Shown piece after piece: positions 10,901 through 25,900 of a stretch of DNA of 64,000 bases. The stretch's first letter is position 1. Each line of letters begins with the position of its first letter. Source of the DNA: Patiria pectinifera (Eukaryota; Echinodermata; Asteroidea; Valvatida; Asterinidae). The notes beneath the pieces are model-generated. The model made no database searches and was not told the origin of the DNA. It saw nothing but the letters and a program-made list of their open reading frames with translations. The stretch lies in the NCBI GenBank assembly GCA_029964075.1, contig CM057146.1, positions 13,721,501-13,785,500 on the forward strand, given 5' to 3'. Made by a program: the position numbers and the translations under genes.

Positions 10901-13900
10901 ATCTAAATGAATAGGCCAACTCAATTTGAATTAATGTCATTCTGCGGATTAACGTGTACCGGTGGTTTATATACGAATGTGATTATTTTCGTTAATCTCA
11001 TTTGAACTTAATTGCTTCATATTCACTTGATAATGGCTAGTTTACTACTCTAGTTCAGTGTATTTCTATAGATGCTAACTTGTAATCACCAAGTCCCAGG
11101 TCTTGCACATTATGTTTGATGATATGAAACTGCAATAAACAAATAAACCAAAATTCGCCTGGAGAAGGATTGTACATTTAACACTACTGAATTGTTGGGG
11201 CTAACTAAAACTAAATCATTAACAAATAAAATCTGACTGCGGCCTGGAAAAAAAACTGGAAAAGCTTTGGAATTTTAGTTTCAATTTCCAGACCTGGAAA
11301 AAGTCTGAGAAATTTGTAAAAATGACAGAAGTTGTGGAAACGCCATGGAATAGAGGTGGGAGGTTCTTGCCTACATGTAGGTCTATAACCTAGGCAAGAG
11401 ATCGAGCAAACGTTCTAGGGGTGATTTGGAAGGAGGGGATCTGGATCCAGTTATCTCTGGTAAAATTGAAAAGACAATTGTCCTGCAGGCCGTAATCTTA
11501 ATTTCCAATGAGAAAACACATTGCCGCCTTGCTCCTGAGTGCCACCAGGTGGCGCTTTTTCTGTCCGATTGTGTTTTGTTTTCTATGAGTGCGTATTTGG
11601 TGGAGTGGAACCTCCCTTCTTTGACCCTGTCCTACTGCACGCTCTGTAAACTGAAATTTGCACATGTTCAGATTGAAAATGTACATGTACGTACGTGAAA
11701 CTCACACACTGTGCAATATGTGTGGTCCCTGGTGAAATACTGTCTGGATTTCAGTTGATCTAATCATTGATAGTCAAGATCTAGGGTTTGTGGTGACTAA
11801 AAGTGTGACAAAGTTTGGTCACCTCCGAGTGAAAAGATACTGCAAAGTTTGAAAAGTCATGGAACTTTTAATTCGTTATCTGACTTTATTACAGATGGCT
11901 TTGTCTATAAAAGGTAATGTCTAAAAAAAAAGCCATTCCAAGTTCCAAAGTGCATTGCATTGCCTTAAAGATAGCTGTGCAGCAAGGTGACTGCTCTACA
12001 TGTATGTTCCGACACCCCTATGTTCCGACAACCTAGATTGTGTTACTCCCGGTAAGGGTTAGGGTTAGGGTTAGGGTTAGGGTTAGGAATAGGAATACAT
12101 GCATGTGCAGTCGGAACATAGGGGTGTCGGAACATAGAGGTGTAACCGTGCAGCAAAGGAAATTATGTAAACAGTGTATGAACCAGTGTTGGAACCTTCC
12201 CTCCAACCTTCCACTATATTTCCTACTTATTTTCTTGGCCTCGTAGCTATGATTAATTATTCTATTTAGACCCTATTGATCATCGTTTTGATTATGCAGG
12301 TTTATTTTACCTAATAGTGGAAATACCATAAAGATCACTGTAGGTGAAAATGAAATACTTTAGGCAAACATATTATCAATTAGTTTTAATCAAGATGTTA
12401 CCGGTACGTGAAAAGGGAACAATTAATCAATCAAAAACTCGTTTCTTTCCATTCTTAGATTGAAAACCACCATAAATTATTGTTTAAAACAATGACATAC
12501 ATTTGTAGAGTGCTTTTGAAAATGCACCTCGAGGATTTCCTTCTCATGTTTTTTTTTCCCTACCTGGTACATCTGGACAATTTTAAACCTTTGTGCAAAC
12601 ATTTTGTAAAAACATGATCATCATCATCATCTTCCTATACTGTGCAGAAACCTCCTCTGGAGTACATGTATACTCGCACATTGTGCAAACAAGCAGATAT
12701 GCAGACAAAACTCAAGGCATAAAAAGACATAGTAAAAACAGCTATTTTGGGACAGGTTGAGATAACTCAGTCTGGTCTGGAAGATATCCAGGGTTATAGT
12801 GACTCAACAACTTACTTGCGCAGTGAGTTCCATATATGGCTCGCCATACCGGTAGTGTTTCCCCCTGGCTAACAAACTGAGCGAGGTGGTAACAATTGGA
12901 ATTGATGATTGAAACGAAATTTACAGTCTGCAAACTGAAAACAATGCAGGGCTCACAAAAATGCATGATGATTCCAAAAACACATGTATCAAAATTGTGA
13001 GTTCTTGATGCCGGTACATGTACATGGAGGTCAAGGAAGGCGCTTGTAAATTTAAAAAAAAAATGATTTTTTTAAAAAAAAATTTTCAATTGATATTGCC
13101 TAAATCTTCACAGCAAGGTGGTGATATTGGCCAAAAATGAGCGAGGTGGTCACTGAAAATAGCGAGGTGGGCCGCCTCATGTGGGCAGGGGAAACACCGG
13201 CTCGCCATAGTGTACACTAATGTACACGGAGCCCTATGAATTGTCCAGTGTTGAACTACAGGTACAAGCAGTATTCCAAACGAGCAGACTTGCACTGTGT
13301 CAACCCTTACACGTGGCTCAGCGCTTCAGCCATGCTACAAAGAAGTGCAGCAATTGAAGTTCAAAGTCCTTTATTAGGCCTGCTTAATAGGAAAGATTTC
13401 CTCATGCACCTCAGTAGCTACACCTTCTGAGGCTCTGAGCCATGTCATGGGACATAAATAATTATTATAGGAACACTAATGTGCTCCATGGGGCTGTGGT
13501 TTGTGGGTTATAGGGTAAACCATGGAGGAGTGGGTAGACGGTGAGTCATGCATTGTACCCTAGCATGGTGTTCAATTGGTTGTGACTAGTTGTGTTATTG
13601 GTACAAGTACAATGTGTGCTAGTTATAGGAGGAGATTTGTTTTCTTTTTTTGTACCGAGGTACACTTACAATGTACCGGTAATTGCTAAAACGTGTTTCC
13701 TGTAATTTTTGTACAGTGTAGATTGTGTTTCTTGGAACCTGTTTGTTAGGCCATTGATTTTTTCCATACGTCTTTTTTCAGTTAAGAAAATTAGGATATT
13801 ATATTCCATTTTAATCATACGAATGTGCAAGTGAATTTGTTCCCCACTTCATTGTGTGTGTTTTTAAAGGGGCACTAGGTCCTGATATCCCCGAAAATTT

Positions 13901-16900
13901 CACGTTTTGGATTGTTTACTTACATGTGTATCCTATTTCAAATATCTGGTTGAAAGGAAAGCCTACCCGTTGTACATTGTGATGTCTTACCGTTCTCGAG
14001 AAAAGACAAAAAAAATCAGTAGGTTGCATGTTTTTTGGGGGTTTCTTTATATGAAAAAGTCCCATTTCCTTGCAGTTTAAAAGAAATGACAAAAAAGGGG
14101 CTATAGGGGATGACAGCAAATAAACACAAGTTATCTTGACTTTAGGCTGTCTCCAAAGTCATTACTGCACCTTCCCCATAACAATCATTTTGTCATGGGT
14201 TCGCACCTACCGGTATTGTCCTCAAAACACAATAAAAATGCTTGACGTACTGGTACCCTACCGGTACATGTACATTTGTTGTTGAACCCTTGGCCTATTT
14301 ACAAATGTATTGAGAATTGAGTCATTGTGTACAATTTGATAATTTACAAAACATGTAACGATTTGTTTGCACTATTGGAAGGGATCTACATGTACCGGTA
14401 CATGTATGTGTAGTATCTTGCACTGTAGTAAGCGTGCTTGCTTTATTTAATAAGATCACAGATTTGTTATGTAATGCAGCCAAAACATGATAATGTAACA
14501 ACAAGGAAATGAACATGCCACATCGAATGTTGCCTTTTGTGTGCAGTATACACAATGTCCATTGGTTTACTTTTTGCAGTACTTTTTATGTGTTATACAT
14601 TGAACATAATGTACGTGCCGTACGTGCATTAATTATGTACATGTACCTTCCTCTTTTGGTTTTGTGAGTTTTTCCTGGAGGAAGTAGTAGGGCTTTCCTA
14701 TTGAATAAGTACAAGGGAAGTGACTCGTTTGAAACTTTTTATTATAGGCTTTGGTAAACTCCAGATTGGAGATGAACAGATTCTAATTTCGGAATTGAAA
14801 TGGTGGTCGACCAGCTCTTTTTTTCTTTTTTTGTTGGTAGAATCGACTCCCTGTAGTAAGGCCAAGTAACACAAAAAAAATAGTTTCTCATCCGGGCGTT
14901 TTGAAAAAAGCAAGGAGTTGGCCTCTTTTTTTTTCCTTAAAAGGGAATATTCAACATTTGCAATCATCAAAAAACAATAGGCCTACTACCAAATTATCAC
15001 GAAATACATTGCTGGACTGTTAGTGAATGACAGTCTAAAGCATCCTGTAAAATCGTGGCACCTGGTGTGCTGACATTTTAAAGGAAAGTGGTATTTTTGC
15101 ATCAATTTCCAGCACTGGTTGGCCGAAGGGGTGGTTTGGAAGATATTTCCACCAATTTTGTACTGAAATTGAATTTCATTTTAACTGTAAATCAAATGAC
15201 AAGGATATCAGTAAATATAAAAGAAATAGGGCCTATTGAGTGGCTTTAAATTGTGAAATGGGAGGAATATTATCGCTCGGTAAAATCTGGACTTTTCCAT
15301 TTCACAAGGCAAAAACCAGATTTTACCTTGCGATAATATTCCTCCCATTCTACTCTGAGCCACTCAATATTTGTACACCATTTTCTTGACTTCCATTGCC
15401 AATACTTCTGTGTCCAAAGTAACCATCGCCCTTTATACCAGATTTTGAACTTGAATACATTTGCAAGTTTGCTGAAAACAAATAAAAAGACAAAATTTAT
15501 TGTAAATTGTATTGATTTAAAAAACAAAAAGGAGGTGGGGGTGTGTAAAAGGAAGCGGGCAGGGACGAGCAAGTGGTTTATTCCAATTTACATGTAGTTC
15601 CTCCAAGAAGAATAGATTCCAGCAAATTCAAAACAAATTTTTTTCCAGGAGGGACATGATGATGTTTTGGAGTTTTTTCACTGCTTCTCATGCCTTGTAA
15701 ATTTGGAGTCTATTTTTTATGAATTTTGTAACTCAAGGACGACAAAAAAAAAAAATTGAAATCGCCCAAGCCTATTGTTCACGTATCTTTTCACATGTGT
15801 ACAACCACAATTGAGAATGGTCAAGATGACGTACATAACCTTTCTATTGTGCATTTTTCAAAGCCCTTTTTGCACTTGTCCTTGGCCCACGTGTAGGTGG
15901 AGGCCAGAAGAACAAAGGCTGATGCGGTGGCCTGTTAGCAAAGGTGCAAAGCAAACAACAAATCTGTAATAGGTTTCTCATAATTTGTATGCATGTAATT
16001 AAAAAGTTGGGCCAAGACATTGACTTGAACAGGCTTTGAACCTGCAACCCCGTCAATTTCGTTGTTCAACTTTGTACACTGTACATGTACGTGTAATTAT
16101 TATACTTATGTATAAAATTTGTATGCACTGAGCTTTGAACAGCCTAGTATAGTGGGAACTAGCATTTGATGGCAATATGGTAAAAGATTGAACATGTTTT
16201 ATACCGGTCGCTCTCCATGATGTAGTGTAGGCCCTACCTATTGTAATGTCTGCACATCCCATAATGAATCTGATCTAACTTTTAGTGTACACGGTCATAT
16301 TGCTGAATGTGAAGGTTCTGCTTACCATGGTCAGTACAACTTGGTAAATGAGATTCTAGATTTGGATCTGTGTCATTGTGGCATCATGTCAGCAGATCTT
16401 CAGAAAATACAATGTACATTTTATAAAACAGACATGTGTATATTTTTAACTCTGATGTAATGTATACTGGTACCATGAATACCCTTTTAAAAAATCCTTG
16501 CGCGTTGTGTTTTATTTCAACTTAAAATGTAAAAAGTAAGACAAACATGTAGCCTACATGTACCGGTACATGCACCGTAGATAGGGAATGGAGAACATTC
16601 ACCAGTGCCTCTTGTATTTCTCGTCAGCATCTTTTTTTATGGATAATATAGATGTTAAATTGTATTGTGATGCACGATGCATGCATGCACATGCCATGCA
16701 GGCAGGTGGAGTAAATTTTGTGTACAAGTGAAGATGATTTAGATATTTCAACATTATTGATAAATAATGATATTTGATACAGTATTATGTGATACAGTAT
16801 TATCAAAACTGATGGCTTTTCCCATTCACTTGTCCTATTGTACACGTTCACTTGGTGCATGGTACACGTAATTTACAAAAGCACAACAAATATCTTTTGA

Positions 16901-19900
16901 TGGTGTGTCTAACCAGTGCTCTTGCAATTTTAGCGTAGCTGGTGCACACCAACTGACCTGAATCATACAGACCTACAGTGCACAGCTCAATTCAACCACA
17001 TGCTATATTTCTTTATTCTTAATCAGTTGCATGACCGGTATTTATTGGGATATGTAGGCCTACGTGTATATTGTCAGGTAGGCCTACAGTACAACCTGTA
17101 AAACTTGCCCCCCAGTGAGGTTTCTGTTAAGTTATCACATTGGCCTATTTTTATATTTTTTTTTAACACAAACATATTTTTGGTGACATGTATTTCAGGT
17201 GAAAACCTTTGTGGAATCTCACTGTGCTGTGTTGACAAAAAGGAATGATGACGTCTCAGAATATTTCACGTCTTTTCTCTACTTAGATTTATAAAGTATA
17301 AATTGCTTGACAATTGCCAACATATTGAAATAAAAAAAAGGCCGATTTGCAGCTTCAATTTAAGGAGATTTTAATGTGGAAAAGTTGCAGTGAAGGTTTG
17401 TAACAGGAAACAATATTTGCGATACATGTAAATGTAAATAACCAAACTTTAATTCATAAAGATGAACGTTTGACTTGGTCAAGTGAGTACGGTACTTACT
17501 GTAATGTGGAGCACATTGTAGTGGTGGGATTTAAATCCAGATTTTTTAAAATTCGGTTTGAATTCCACTATTTTGTTTCGATTTTGGAAACCTGATATTA
17601 AAAACCAACCTTACAAAAAAAATGAAGCCTCCCATTTTTTGTGACACAGGCTAAAGAAAACAACTGGAACATCCCCTAATTTGCTCCATGGTCTCTGATT
17701 GTAACTACATTGACTTGCTAGCGGCTTCCTCTGTGTATCCTTGTCCGTTTCACTTAATACCAGAGAGTTCCCATCACATTTTTTTCAACATTACAGCTCT
17801 GGAGTGTTTTTGTAAAGGCCCAGTTGTCATTGAATCCTGCAAACTTTACCTATATTACCATTGGGTTATTGGGAGGGCATTGCATGCACAGCACTTCACT
17901 CGTCACTTTTTGTTGGTTTGACTGTGAGCTGGATGGGAAATTCCGGTGAAATCAGAAAAAAAATAGGATGACCAGATTTTGAAATCTCTGATTTTTTCCC
18001 ACCACTATCTTGGAACATTAGACATTGCATGACTGAAAACCACTGGATTGACAGTCAACATGTAGCCTAATTCATTCAGAGAAACTAAATCGTGAAATTG
18101 AAGCGTGAATCACTGAACGTATGATGTAGCAAATCAAGTGGGTACAGTTGCAGAGGGTATAACTTTCCAACGCAAAATTATCCGACAAGTTAGAGCAGAT
18201 TCGCTCACTTACATACATGTACACGTACCGGTATGTGATTTGAGAACGACAGCTCGAAATTGACTGTGTGGGATCATTTTGTCTGAACTGCAGTTTTTGT
18301 GTCTTACCGTACATGAACATTTACCGTCAGCGAAACGTTGCATGGTGACTACCATGGGTCATTCTATAAATTTAGGGTCCACTTTTTTCTTGTCTGTGTT
18401 ACATCTGACAGCTATGAATTTGAAATTCTTGATACAAGTATGCAGATGTCCTCCAATAGTGATTACGCGAAACATCCGAACTACGAAACAAATAAAATTA
18501 GTTTGAAGTTATATTTTGGTGACACTTGAATGACAAATTACAGAGTTCAGGGGTAACTAGGTGGACAGGAAAAGTCTCAAACTTTGGACCCTCAATTTAT
18601 AGAATAACCCACACACAGCTACCGTACATAATAATTACTTCAAATTTAAGACGTCAATGTCATTATTTTGGGTCTTTTTCTGCCTTGCTTTCTTTTCCTT
18701 ATTTTACCACAATGTTTAGTAAATGGCTTGCACACATGTATACCAGTGTGCACACAATGTTTGCTCTTCGTCTCTCTCATGCCCTAATGCTGCATTTGCA
18801 CAAACATGTGTACGCTTTTATCTTGGTCAAAAACTAAATATAGTCACTGTTTATTCTGTGCCACTAACAAAATGCTTATTAGGCCTACTGAGCTTTAGTA
18901 AAACATTGATGAGGTTAATGAATGCTTGTATATAATCCCTTAAAGTGACCCTTTTTTAAATTAGGATGTTTGACTTTTGACTCATTATGTAAGATTCTTA
19001 TGTACCGGGGTACACATGTTTTCATAGTAGTTATCTGTATAAAGTCAGGTAACCACAGAGCTTATTCATCATAAATACTCTCTGTTCCCTAGCTACAGTG
19101 TACCAAGGAATTTAAAATGGAAACATTTTAGATCATTATTGGCCTCCTATCAGCCTCCTGTTCTGGTGCTAAAACAGCTTGCACATTATTAAATTAAACT
19201 GTACCATAACTTGTACAGGTACGAAGTCAGAACAGGATATAGAGTCAGTGCATAACAGTAGGTTAAAACCTGTCCTGATCATGAATTTAAATTAATTAAC
19301 CCTAACTCCCTTAGGGGTGTGCAAAAATCGTATTAAAATTTAAGGACTCAGAACTGTTAGAGTTGAGTCTTAGTTTTTCCATCCTCCATTTTTCTTTTCT
19401 TTTTTACTTTTACTTGTGGCCTGTACATGTACATACGTGTTCAAAATATTTGCAAGATACATACATGTACCCTTTGTGATAACCAGACATCCTTTGGCAG
19501 CATTTACATGTAAAGCAAAATGTACTCACACAGACATGATGAATACTGTACAGGGGTGAGTAAAAACAAACAAAACCCAAATGTCGGGACCACTGTTTCA
19601 GTGAAGTTCTGCATGTAGCACTTTCAAAATCTAGGATATAAAAGCCCAATTCATAAGTACAAGAATCATTCAAATCACTCATGCGCTTTTCAAGTTACTT
19701 GAAAAGTACATGAGTGATTTGAATGATTCTTGTACTGTAAAAAAAGGTTATGAATCGGGCTTTTAAATCCTATATTTTGAAAGTACACATGTACCACATG
19801 CAGAAATTTACTAAAACAATGGTCCCGACATTTGGGTTTCGTTTGTTTTTACTCACCCTGTATTGTGGACATTGAGATGAAAAGTTCTACTTGCGGCTTA

Positions 19901-22900
19901 ACACCCCCCCCCCCTCCACCATTCCACTCCCCCACCGCAAGTCTTAGGTCAGGGAACAGGCCAGACATTGTCCCAATGACTGCACAAAACTTGTGTGGAA
20001 AAAAAGGTGAAGTGCACTATACAGGATTACGTAGATTACACTTCTTGAAGGTACATGTACCTGTACTGCACATGTAAGATACAACATGACCGTTTTGTTT
20101 TTCTCTGCAGATATTTCAGCTGCTCGTTTGCCACCTGCTAGGAAGCTGCTAGTGTTGGTCAACCCCGCCAGCGGGCGCCGCAAGGGCGTACAGATATTCA
20201 ACAAGCAGGTCATGCCCATATTCCGAGATGCTGAGCTTGACTACCACTTGGTTGTCACAAGTAAGCCTCTGGGAACATAGAATTATTCATTATTTTGGCC
20301 TGTAGTTGGAGTAGTGCCAGGGCATGCAGTGTAGGGGTTGGTGGCGGATGACAACTAAAATTGAATGTTTAAAATTGGAAGTTGTTTTCCCTAGTGCTCT
20401 TCGACAAATTCCATTTCCTTTTCTCCAAAATTTGTTTAAGTCCGTATCTTTTATTTTGTTAAACAACAATACCAAAATTCCTGAGAGTTTTGCCCTATCC
20501 TATTGGTCAAAAGCCTGCCACACGGGTGGTCTTAATAATAATAATAATAATACCGGAGTCTTATATCGCACATACTGGCACATTTGTACCAGTATCTACC
20601 AACAATTGGGTACTCAAAGCGCTGTCCATTACTGGTATACCTATCTATTTTTTAAGACAGATAAATGAAGTTTTTTGAGAAATATGAGATCCAAGCACCT
20701 TTACAAAGGGCATACAAGGTGCTGTGGCGCATATTGCAGCCACTACTGCCAGAAACACCGGGGCAAACCCCTTCTCTTACATGTCTTAGCGATAAGTGTT
20801 ACTGGGTTCTTTAACGTGCAGTACACAACACACAGTACCTACGGCTTTACGTCCCATCCGAAGGACGAAGCAATAATGGTAAAGTGCCTTGCTCAAGAGC
20901 ACAAGGACTATGTTCCGGTGTTGTAGTAGAGTACTTACCTCGGCTCAGCCCAATATCCGCGTCCATGCCCTAGAGCAGGTTACAGGTATGTGTAAATATA
21001 ATATGTATACAAACTGTACGTATGAGCCGACTTGTTTAAAAATGGCCAAGCTCATATTTATTCCCCTAACCAAAAGGGCCCCCCCCCCCTCAACTTTTTC
21101 CTTGAATTTTTTTTTTTTCGTGACCCGAGCTGTTCTGACTTTTTAGCTTCGAGTCTGGCGCATCTTTTGATACCAAAGACATAAAATTCGGACCAGGGGT
21201 TGTCGCGCAGTGAAATATTTTCTGCCGCTACTCGCCCTGAAAACTGAATTTCCCCATACATCTCACAAAACAGAATTACATGTACCATTCGTGCATACAG
21301 ATAATTAATTAGACATAATTCCAAAACCCAACGGGGACTGACAGCAGTGGCAAAGGGGGAGGGGGGGGGGGGTAGTGCAGAGTGGCAGAATACAATCATG
21401 ACAATGGGCTAGAGGTTTTAACAGCAAAATCGGGATGCTGATAGAAGCGAAAATGGATTATAAATGTAAAATCGGGAACCACACAACAATTCTGTTTTGC
21501 AATTGAATTAAACAAACCCCGGCTACCGGTACGCGCCTGACTGACAGGAAAATGAGGTTTGATTCAGACTGTGGACAGTCAAGAATTATAGGCCATAATT
21601 TCATTCGGTCTATCCTCCATTCATTTTAAGGGAATGTTCAACATTTGCTTAATTTGCTGCATTTTTTAGAAATAAATGGATTGGAGGATATAGCAAATAG
21701 TGTTACACTGCCTTGTTTCACGTTTTGGGTTCGTAGACGCTGGAAAAACCAAGAAAACCAATCAAATTCTTGTAGTCTGGTTCCCTGACCCCACTTAAGA
21801 TGAAACGGAGCAATTTGTAGACTTTTATTCACAGGTCTGTAATCAATTGCAAAGAAAATGCAGGCGAACTAAATATGAAGAATTAGGATCACTTTTTGGG
21901 GAAAAAAAACAGTTTTCTCCTACGCTGGTTGGCCGATCAGCATTGGAAAAATACAGGTTTTTCTTGAAAATGTCAGTACACCAGGAGCTACACTTTTACA
22001 GGATGCGTTTAGACTGTCATTCCCTAACAATCCAGTAAGATATTTCGAGATAATTTGATTTTTGATTTTTTTTTTTGATGTTTGCAAATGTTATATTCCC
22101 TTTAAGATCCTCATAGCTCTTAAATCCTCTGTACAATGTATGTGACTCCGTTGCCATACACGATTGGCCAATAATCTTGCAATTGATGGCAATTTGTTTT
22201 TCCCCTGTCAAGGGCAGTGCTTGTCAATGTAACCATGGCAACTTTGAATGTGAATGACGTGTACTTTTATGCAAGGTCTCATATTTCGTATGCACACTTG
22301 TTTATGTACATTTTCCTTTTATGATGCATGAAAATAATACTTACCGGTAGCCAGACTACGTGCATGCACATGTGCAAGTGTACAAATGTGTACTTTGAGA
22401 ATTAGGCCTATTGAACAGGATATTATATAACATATTGACTGTTGATGTGCATTTTATGAATGGCATTAGTCCCGGTCATGCATGTTGTGTTTGTACAGGT
22501 AAAACATGAAACAAATACATGCCAAAGCAGGAAGCAAGCAGAATATATTTATAACCCACTAGTGTGGTATATTGAAATATTAAGTGGAAGTACAGGTTTC
22601 ACATTGTACTTAGAAAAATGAAAACTGAAAATTAAAACCAAATCTGTCTAAAAATAATTGTGATAGCAACTAAAATATAAATGAACAGGGTACAGTACCG
22701 GCTACCGGTACCTACCGGGTACATGTACCTACATTGTATGTACGTACAGTGTACAAAAATGTACATGGATACGTAGCGTACATGTATACATATTAGTTCA
22801 CATTGATTGTTTTAAGCTTAATAGTTTTAAAGGAAATCCGCTGATGTACATTGTGTAGATGTTCAGTATTACACAAGAAATGCATTGAAATTATGCACTT

Positions 22901-25900
22901 CATGAGACGGTGTATTAAACGTAAAAGTCAGATTGTACACGTATACATACATTGTAACACAGGAACAGGAAAAAAAGTGGACCCCAAATTTATACAGGAA
23001 GGTACAAATGTAAACACAGGAAAAATACACAGCCCAAAAAGTGATTTAAAAAGTAAAAAGAATAGATGTGCAGGGTACTGCATACATGTACATGTGGGCA
23101 GGACAAAGGGAGAAGTGGTGGCATAGGCGTAGCCAGGGGGGGAAGGGGTGGTAAGGCGGGTATTTAACCCCCCCCCCCCAATAATTTGTAAAGAGTGCCC
23201 TTTTGTTTACGGGAAAAAAACATGTGTACATTTCACCACGGATGTGTGCCATTTTCAAGAAATTCCCCCCCCCCCCCCCCCAATTTTTTTTAAATGACCG
23301 TCACGCCACTGGGTGGGGCAACTAAACAAGAAGGGGGAACAAGATTAAACAAATTTAGGTCTGAGGAACTCAAAAATTTCTCGTTTTGGAATGCTTAATT
23401 GTGGCGTGATTTACAATGTATACGTATAAGTTAAGAAGAGGAGGCAGTGGGGATAAACTTAGAGGCAGAATAAAGCACACAAAAAAAAACGACTGAAAAA
23501 CAAAATGTACACGTATGCGTATGTCGCACTGCAGAATTTCGGCATGGAACGACTAATTAATCGATCACTGTGGCAGTTACTTGGTTACATTTTGTCTGTT
23601 CTATTAATTGAAAACTACTTTTCCAAAATGAAGGCTTTCCCTCTTGGGCAGGCAAAAGGCCATGTGCTATAAGTTGTAAGCAAAAAAACTCAGAATCCAC
23701 ACGTGAAATACCTCCACAAGGAAGTACATGTACTTACGTGTATGTCAAGAAAATGGGTAAATTTGAAACAGGCAACTTGGCATTATTTTTATTTTCCAAA
23801 CATAAATCAGTCACTTGATCAAATCAAAACTCTGCAAAACCAAAAAAAAAATAATAATATACATGTACTTGGGGGCATACATAGAATATAAATATCACGA
23901 CAAGTGAAATGGAATTGAAAGGAAAGGAATTGAGTAAAATTTGACAAGGTAAAACGGTGGCAGAAGCGCACAAATAAAATACTGGAATAGTAGGCAGTAG
24001 AAGTCAAGCTTGGGGAATGAAGGTAATGATACTGTGAGGAATATTTCATCCATCTTGGCATCTCACATGAATAATGTCCTCATCCTCGAGATGAATAATT
24101 TACACGTGCACATAGCGTGCTTCCCGCCTGCGCGTCAGAATCATTCCATTCTTAATCAGTTTCAAAACTCTCCTCTCACCTGTGCTGTGCGGTGTCTTTG
24201 CCTTATGAGGAGGTGTCTGCTGCATCTTAATTACACCAACCCTAGGCATTAATACGCCTCCCTGAGTCCCTTCATCTATACAGGCAACTTTGTACATGTG
24301 TGGTGCACAAGTGCAGTGCTAATGTGCATGCTGCACGTAATAAGCATCAATGGGTGCAGCTTTCAGGTGTATAAAAGAAAACTGACAACTACATGAACTA
24401 ATACTCGACGTGTATACATGTGCATATTCACGGAGAAGAGCGCGATACGCAGAGTGCAGTATGGACCATGCTACCGGTACACACTGTACATATGTGATAA
24501 TGTTCCCAAGTTTGCTTGAAGATACCGTAATATTATATATACATGTACATGTACATATACATATGTACCTAAACCCCTCTTGTTTAATAAAACTACAAAT
24601 TAATTTTTAAAAATCAGAAAATAAAACTACCGGTAAATGATTTCTTCTACATACATACATGTAGCTTCAAATGTAGGGACAACCATGCTTGCACTGGACA
24701 TGCACATTTTTAAATGTCAACAACCGCAATCGTAAACCTAGCAAAAACGATGGCACCAGCATGTCGGGATGTTTGGCAATAATTAGTATTTTTTCAGTGA
24801 CGATCAGATCATCAATTTCAAGGTTGTTGGATAAAATAACCAAGTGAAGTCCATTATTTTCCTTTGATTTTGATTGTCTGAAATACTGCATGGCTCATAA
24901 AATTGTGTACATATGGAAACATTCAATAGTCCATGATATGATCAGGTTAGCATTGACATGATTGAGTCGTACCCTGATAACGTCATGTTTTGTCAGCTTA
25001 GTTTTTGTTCAGAAACATCAAGGATAATTTGGGTACATGTACCGGTACATGAATCCTCTAGACAGTAGATATCACCACCGTTGCCAAAAAATCCTCCCCT
25101 TGTACATTTATCTGAACATATGGACTGAATCTTTACATTAACGTCTGCTCTGCGAATGGTACTTGCGTGCACGTAGAATTTGCACAATTTTTCTGACAAA
25201 AATTGCAATTGCATGGATATTGGCATATGGCTTAATAGTTTGTACTTTCCATTTATGTATGTACTTTACATAATATCCACAAATTCACATGTAATTTGCA
25301 TATTATGATGTGCACAAAATTTTAAAATGTGCATGTACAGTGCAAACATGGTTGTCCCTACATTTGAAGCTACATGTACAAGGAAGAAATAATTTACTGG
25401 TAGTTTTATTTTCTGATTTTTAAAATTAATTTGTACTTTTATTAAAAAAGAGGGGTTTACGTACCGGTATGTATAGGCCTAATAAATATTATCTTGAAGC
25501 AAACTGGGGAACAACATTATCACATACATACATACATGTATATGTTCATGGTTGATATTGGTTGGTAGTCATAATGCCTTCTCGCTGCGGCGGGTTATCG
25601 CATATCAAACCATAACAACGTCTAGCCCCTAGACTACAGTAGATGGTGCTTTGTTACGACTTTTGAGATCCCAAGAGGGAGGGTTATAGCCCACGTTGGA
25701 CTCTTCCGTGGTGTACACACGATGGAATCCAGGGTATGGACTTCTGCTGCCATAGCGAACAAAATTATAACAAATTGTTTTCATATTTTTTACCTGATGG
25801 AGGAAGCTGAAATTTTGTTAACATATTCATTGTGTCCAGAATTACAAGATGCTTGGTTTAGAAAAAGTAAATATGTCCGTGGGCGACATGTTTAGCAAAA

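Larger units (their letters stand above)
4974..20110 (+). other. SPHK: SPHK intron 1 (15.1 kb), phase 1
   Basis: It runs from GTAAGA to a pyrimidine-rich TTTTTCTCTGCAG acceptor. It contains MITE copies (5972, 14937), a TA-type foldback element (7986), a TTAA MITE (10595), a telomeric-repeat cassette (12003), inverted repeats (7280, 15235, 17519, 18356) and a large hairpin (19549) ending 250 bases before exon 2. No extra exon was found inside. Stretches not listed separately are AT-rich unique sequence with many TACATGTA and ACCGGT words. Confidence 0.85.

Noticed and set aside
12040..12246. Frame with repeated Val-Arg dipeptides
   Set aside because: Direct translation of the TTAGGG repeats.
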